A stretch of 64,000 bases of DNA from Lingula anatina. Lineage: Eukaryota; Brachiopoda; Lingulata; Lingulida; Lingulidae. The notes beneath the pieces were generated by a model. It was not told the origin of the DNA. It made no database searches and saw nothing but the letters and a program-made list of their open reading frames with translations. The stretch covers positions 251,348-315,347 of the forward strand of contig NW_019775547.1 in NCBI RefSeq assembly GCF_001039355.2, read 5' to 3'. Position numbers and translations under genes: made by a program. Numbering within the stretch: the first letter of the stretch is position 1; the number at the start of each line of letters is the position of its first letter. Positions 61,090 to 64,000 of this stretch are shown one piece after another.

Positions 61090-62703
61090 TTATCCCTCTT
61101 CAATAAACGAGTCTATTCCAGAGTCGGAAGAAGAAAAATTGAAAGAATTATTATCTTCACATAGCGAAGTAGAAATATTTGCGTGGTAATGATTAAGCAA
61201 CTCAAGTGACGCATCATGTTCGGAGCCTAAACTGTTATCATCTGAAATCCCGTGATTTTTATGCCTTGAATGACTAGGTGACAAATACTTCAAAGTGAAA
61301 TCCTTCATGTCTATTTTATCCCCGTCACAATTTAATTCTAAACCCTCGTTTGGATCTCCCCCTAGGTCAGATTGTGTTGAACCTAACACTGTCTCAACTG
61401 TCGCATTGTCCCTGCATTGCCTCACAGGACTGGGTTCCTGGGCGACATCCGGGGTGCTCGTGTTTCCTGGCAGCTGTTTCTCAAGATTGCGTCTTCGGTG
61501 GACGCTGGCAAGGTCTTTGCACACTTCCGAAAGTTTGTCACATCTGATTATAAGGTCGATGTCACTGATTGATAGTACATCCTAAAATGGAGTTCATAGC
61601 TTTAAAGCAAATAAATTTCAACAAAATTGTAAACTGCGCTGAAATGTACATGTACTTGTGTATAATATGTGCAGTATATAAGAACCGAACTTAATTTACT
61701 TTATATAAAAATCCTTTGTCGTTGAATTAGTTTTGTTACAGTTATAAAGGATATTCTTGCATTTTATGATAACGACAAAATATTTGCAAATCTTTGTCTC
61801 AAATATTGCAGAAAAGCTATAGTACTTAAACACAAGTTGTGTTGGCTCTATGTACAGCTGACAGGGATCCATATTAAAATGATCATATGAAACTGTTTTT
61901 ACTTCTTAATGCACGGATGGCGAGATAATCAGGATGTGTGTCCTAGTCTCGTGCGACCGCATTCTACAGCAGAATCAAATCACAATGTTGTATAGCTTAC
62001 TCACCAACTGAGACTTTGCCGCGGAATAATCTAGCTCTGCTTTAGTGTCATCCTCCATCTCGACTCTAAAAACACATATAATTATTCAATATCATAAACT
62101 GAACATGAATTAAAGGTGTGATACTCCACAGTTATGCATCCTACCACTAACAGATAATAGATTTAAGTTTTGTCTCATGTTAAAATACGAAAAAAAGAAA
62201 CCTAGAACCCTGTTACTGTTTCTTGGTACTCCATTGAATGATTCACAAAAACAATCCAGTCCTTCACTACTGAAAAACAATTCTGGTTTATAACCGTGTC
62301 CCAAAACCCATTAATACTTTAATGCAACCGATACCTGTCTAAAGAGACAAAAGGATTAACTCCATCCCATATCCGCCACTGCGGTGCACTTAATCATGAG
62401 CTCGACATACACGGGAAATGGTGATTGGGATATACATACGAGGCATTGGTTATACTCTCATTATACCCAGGATAGCAAAATTAGATGTGGTTACTTGGAG
62501 CAGCTGTAATAACCATGTATTATAATATTCTGCCGTTGCTCTGCATAAATAAACGCTACTCATGTCACAGTAGTGTCGATCTGAACTAAAATGATCTAAA
62601 ATGCCTGAACAGTACACGAGAGAGAGAGAGAGACAGACAGAGAGAGAGAGAGAGAGAGAGCTTAGAGTCCTTACCTACTTTTTTCACAGGACGCTACGTA
62701 CAT
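61090..62703 (-). CDS. unrecognised 193-residue protein
   Basis: Three exons: 62703-62675, 62065-62005 and 61581-61090 (TAA), GT-AG with phases 2 and 0. The first ATG (62703) gives MYVASCEKSRVEMEDDTKAE; a second in-frame ATG in exon 2 (62058) would give 181 residues. A short helical-looking segment follows (DVLSISDIDLIIRCDKLSEV then CKDLASVHRRRNLEKQL), after which the protein becomes disordered-looking and acidic, ending SFNFSSSDSGIDSFIEEG. The SDSGIDS stretch has the DSGxxS form of a phosphodegron read by beta-TrCP, which is inference. No family, signal peptide, membrane segment or enzyme motif is seen. A GA microsatellite flanks the first donor on the intron side. Confidence 0.72.
62611..62660 (+). 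repeat. (GA)n microsatellite
   Basis: GA run with a short GACAGACA interruption, just inside intron 1 of the 193-residue protein gene. Confidence 0.9.
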
Positions 62704-64000
62704 TGTTTTTAAACACTTTGCCGTATTTAAAAGACCATCGTTTCCTATTTGCCCAACTCGTCGTATAAAGGCTATCCAAATATTTGCGAAATAAATCTTA
62801 TATTAATTCCATGATCTGACCCAGTAAGATAAGAATTCGAAGACGCCTGTAACCACGTAGTTTTGCTTTATACGCTTCCTGTTCACTTCTATGTCTTTTT
62901 ATCACCAAGGGAACGAGTAAACAAAAAAGGACAGGTGAATCAGAGCGTCCATCTCACGGCATACGTAAATATCTTTATACCTGTTCATTGAACAGGTAGC
63001 TTCAAATATTGCGTGAAGGCAGTGGACTTGTATCGTTTTTCATTAAAGGTATGCGCTTTGATGGTTCCTAGTGCATTTATGTTACCTGTGTATTGGACAG
63101 TAAAGTAACCGATACAGTTTCCCGTGTAAACTGCCGCTTACAAATTTCGTGCATGTTTAGAAGAATATTGCATACCAGACGGGAAATATGAAACGCTGTC
63201 CTTTGGTATTTCACTAAACTCATATATCATTTGAAACTATATAATGGGCGGGTGAGGTTTTGTGACAAAATTTTGACTTTAGATGCATCCTTAAACTATC
63301 CTTATGCAGAGCAGCACGAGGTCACATAGCGGATTAATTTTACCTGTACTTTTATTTATTTTCACCTTTTGCGTTACTCTGGAAATTGGACGTCTAAGTA
63401 ATGCGTATGACGTCATACTACATGTACTTTTAAATCATGCGCACAGTGGTGTTGATAAACGAAGAAGTTTATCATTTCATCTCATTTTAACAAGCATTTC
63501 CGCCACAAAGCGTCAATGTTCTTTAACCTTAATATATAGATATATTTTAAATAATTAGGAAAAATCACCAGTGTGTTCAAAACGTATCTTCTCTTCTTCA
63601 AATACCGCAAAATAAGGCCTACATTTTTTTCTTGATGACAAATGAATCAAAGACCCTATCATGAATATTTCTCTGTGCTATTTCTTTGGAGAAACATACA
63701 TACATATGAACTAAGGCCCATGAGATAAGAAGGACTGAAACTTCTGAAATATATGGGTTGATTTTTCGTATAATTCGCTAGTACATGTAAACAATTCGAC
63801 GATAATTGCATAATCTCGTCAAACATTATAGGCCCATTTCCCAATCATCGACGTTATTTAAATATCCAATGCAACTTTGCAATTTCCGTTGGTTAATGTT
63901 TGGCGTAAATAGAGGGATCTAAAGTACTTTGTTAGATAACCAGTGACCGTGCATCTGAATAGGCCTAAAGCCCCCCCCCCCCTTTCCCCAATTCACGGAA
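62704..64000. other. upstream region to contig end
   Basis: Presumed promoter of the 193-residue protein gene followed by AT-rich DNA. No supported gene. A 12-base C run at about 63971 near the contig end mirrors the G run at its start, so both ends may be low-quality. Confidence 0.4.

Noticed and set aside
63304-63558. 84-codon plus-strand frame near the contig end
   Set aside because: Hydrophobic stretch by chance in AT-rich DNA; no splice context or similarity.

Overview
This is a metazoan nuclear contig with many short introns bounded by GT-AG sites, AT-rich intergenic DNA, microsatellites and decayed repeats. No species can be fixed from sequence alone. The gene set (ciliary assembly factor, CCR4-NOT subunit, splicing factor, paired bHLH genes), high intron density and repeat style fit a marine lophotrochozoan, most likely a bivalve mollusc. 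Single N bases at 20590 and 30839 and homopolymer ends (13 G at the start, a C run near the end) mark assembly joins. Exon models were built by hand from splice sites, reading-frame phase and remembered family sequences. No search was run.

Layout. 69-10060 (+): 3' part of CNOT11, with a 7.7 kb first intron. Nested in that intron on the minus strand (1884-6569) is an unrecognised gene with two alternative first exons, each starting with an N-myristoylation-type MGxxxS sequence. 11214-17872 (-): a ZXD-family protein with ten zinc fingers. 17777-18274 recurs almost identically at 20592-21089 next to an N, which looks like an unmerged haplotype. 21751-23729 (-): RPS11, hosting a U35-like box C/D snoRNA, head to head with NDUFV3 (23883-24878, +). 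25493-30310 (-): CWF19L1, with a clear AT-AC U12-type intron, head to head with a truncated LYR-like exon at 30606. 31759-33111 (+): an intact run of 12 C2H2 fingers downstream of wrecked fingers. 33.1-35.4 kb: a MITE and other repeats. 35425-37132 (+): ADF/cofilin. 39682-41930 (-): an unrecognised CxxC/HxxxC protein, head to head with DNAAF3 (42342-47387, +). 48535-50255 (-) and 52904-56502 (-): a TCF23/TCF24-like and a TCF21/musculin-like bHLH gene side by side. 61090-62703 (-): an unrecognised protein of about 193 residues.

The genes are mostly unrelated housekeeping or developmental genes (mRNA decay, translation, respiratory complex I, splicing/debranching, actin turnover, dynein assembly). 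What organises them is architecture: repeated divergent pairs with short shared promoters, tail-to-tail neighbours, one nested gene and one local paralogue pair. The items most worth following are the dual-lipidation-signal gene, the U12 intron, the snoRNA, the zinc-finger array in which a core helix Leu is replaced by Cys in 11 of 12 fingers, and the palindromic minisatellite inside an unknown gene.
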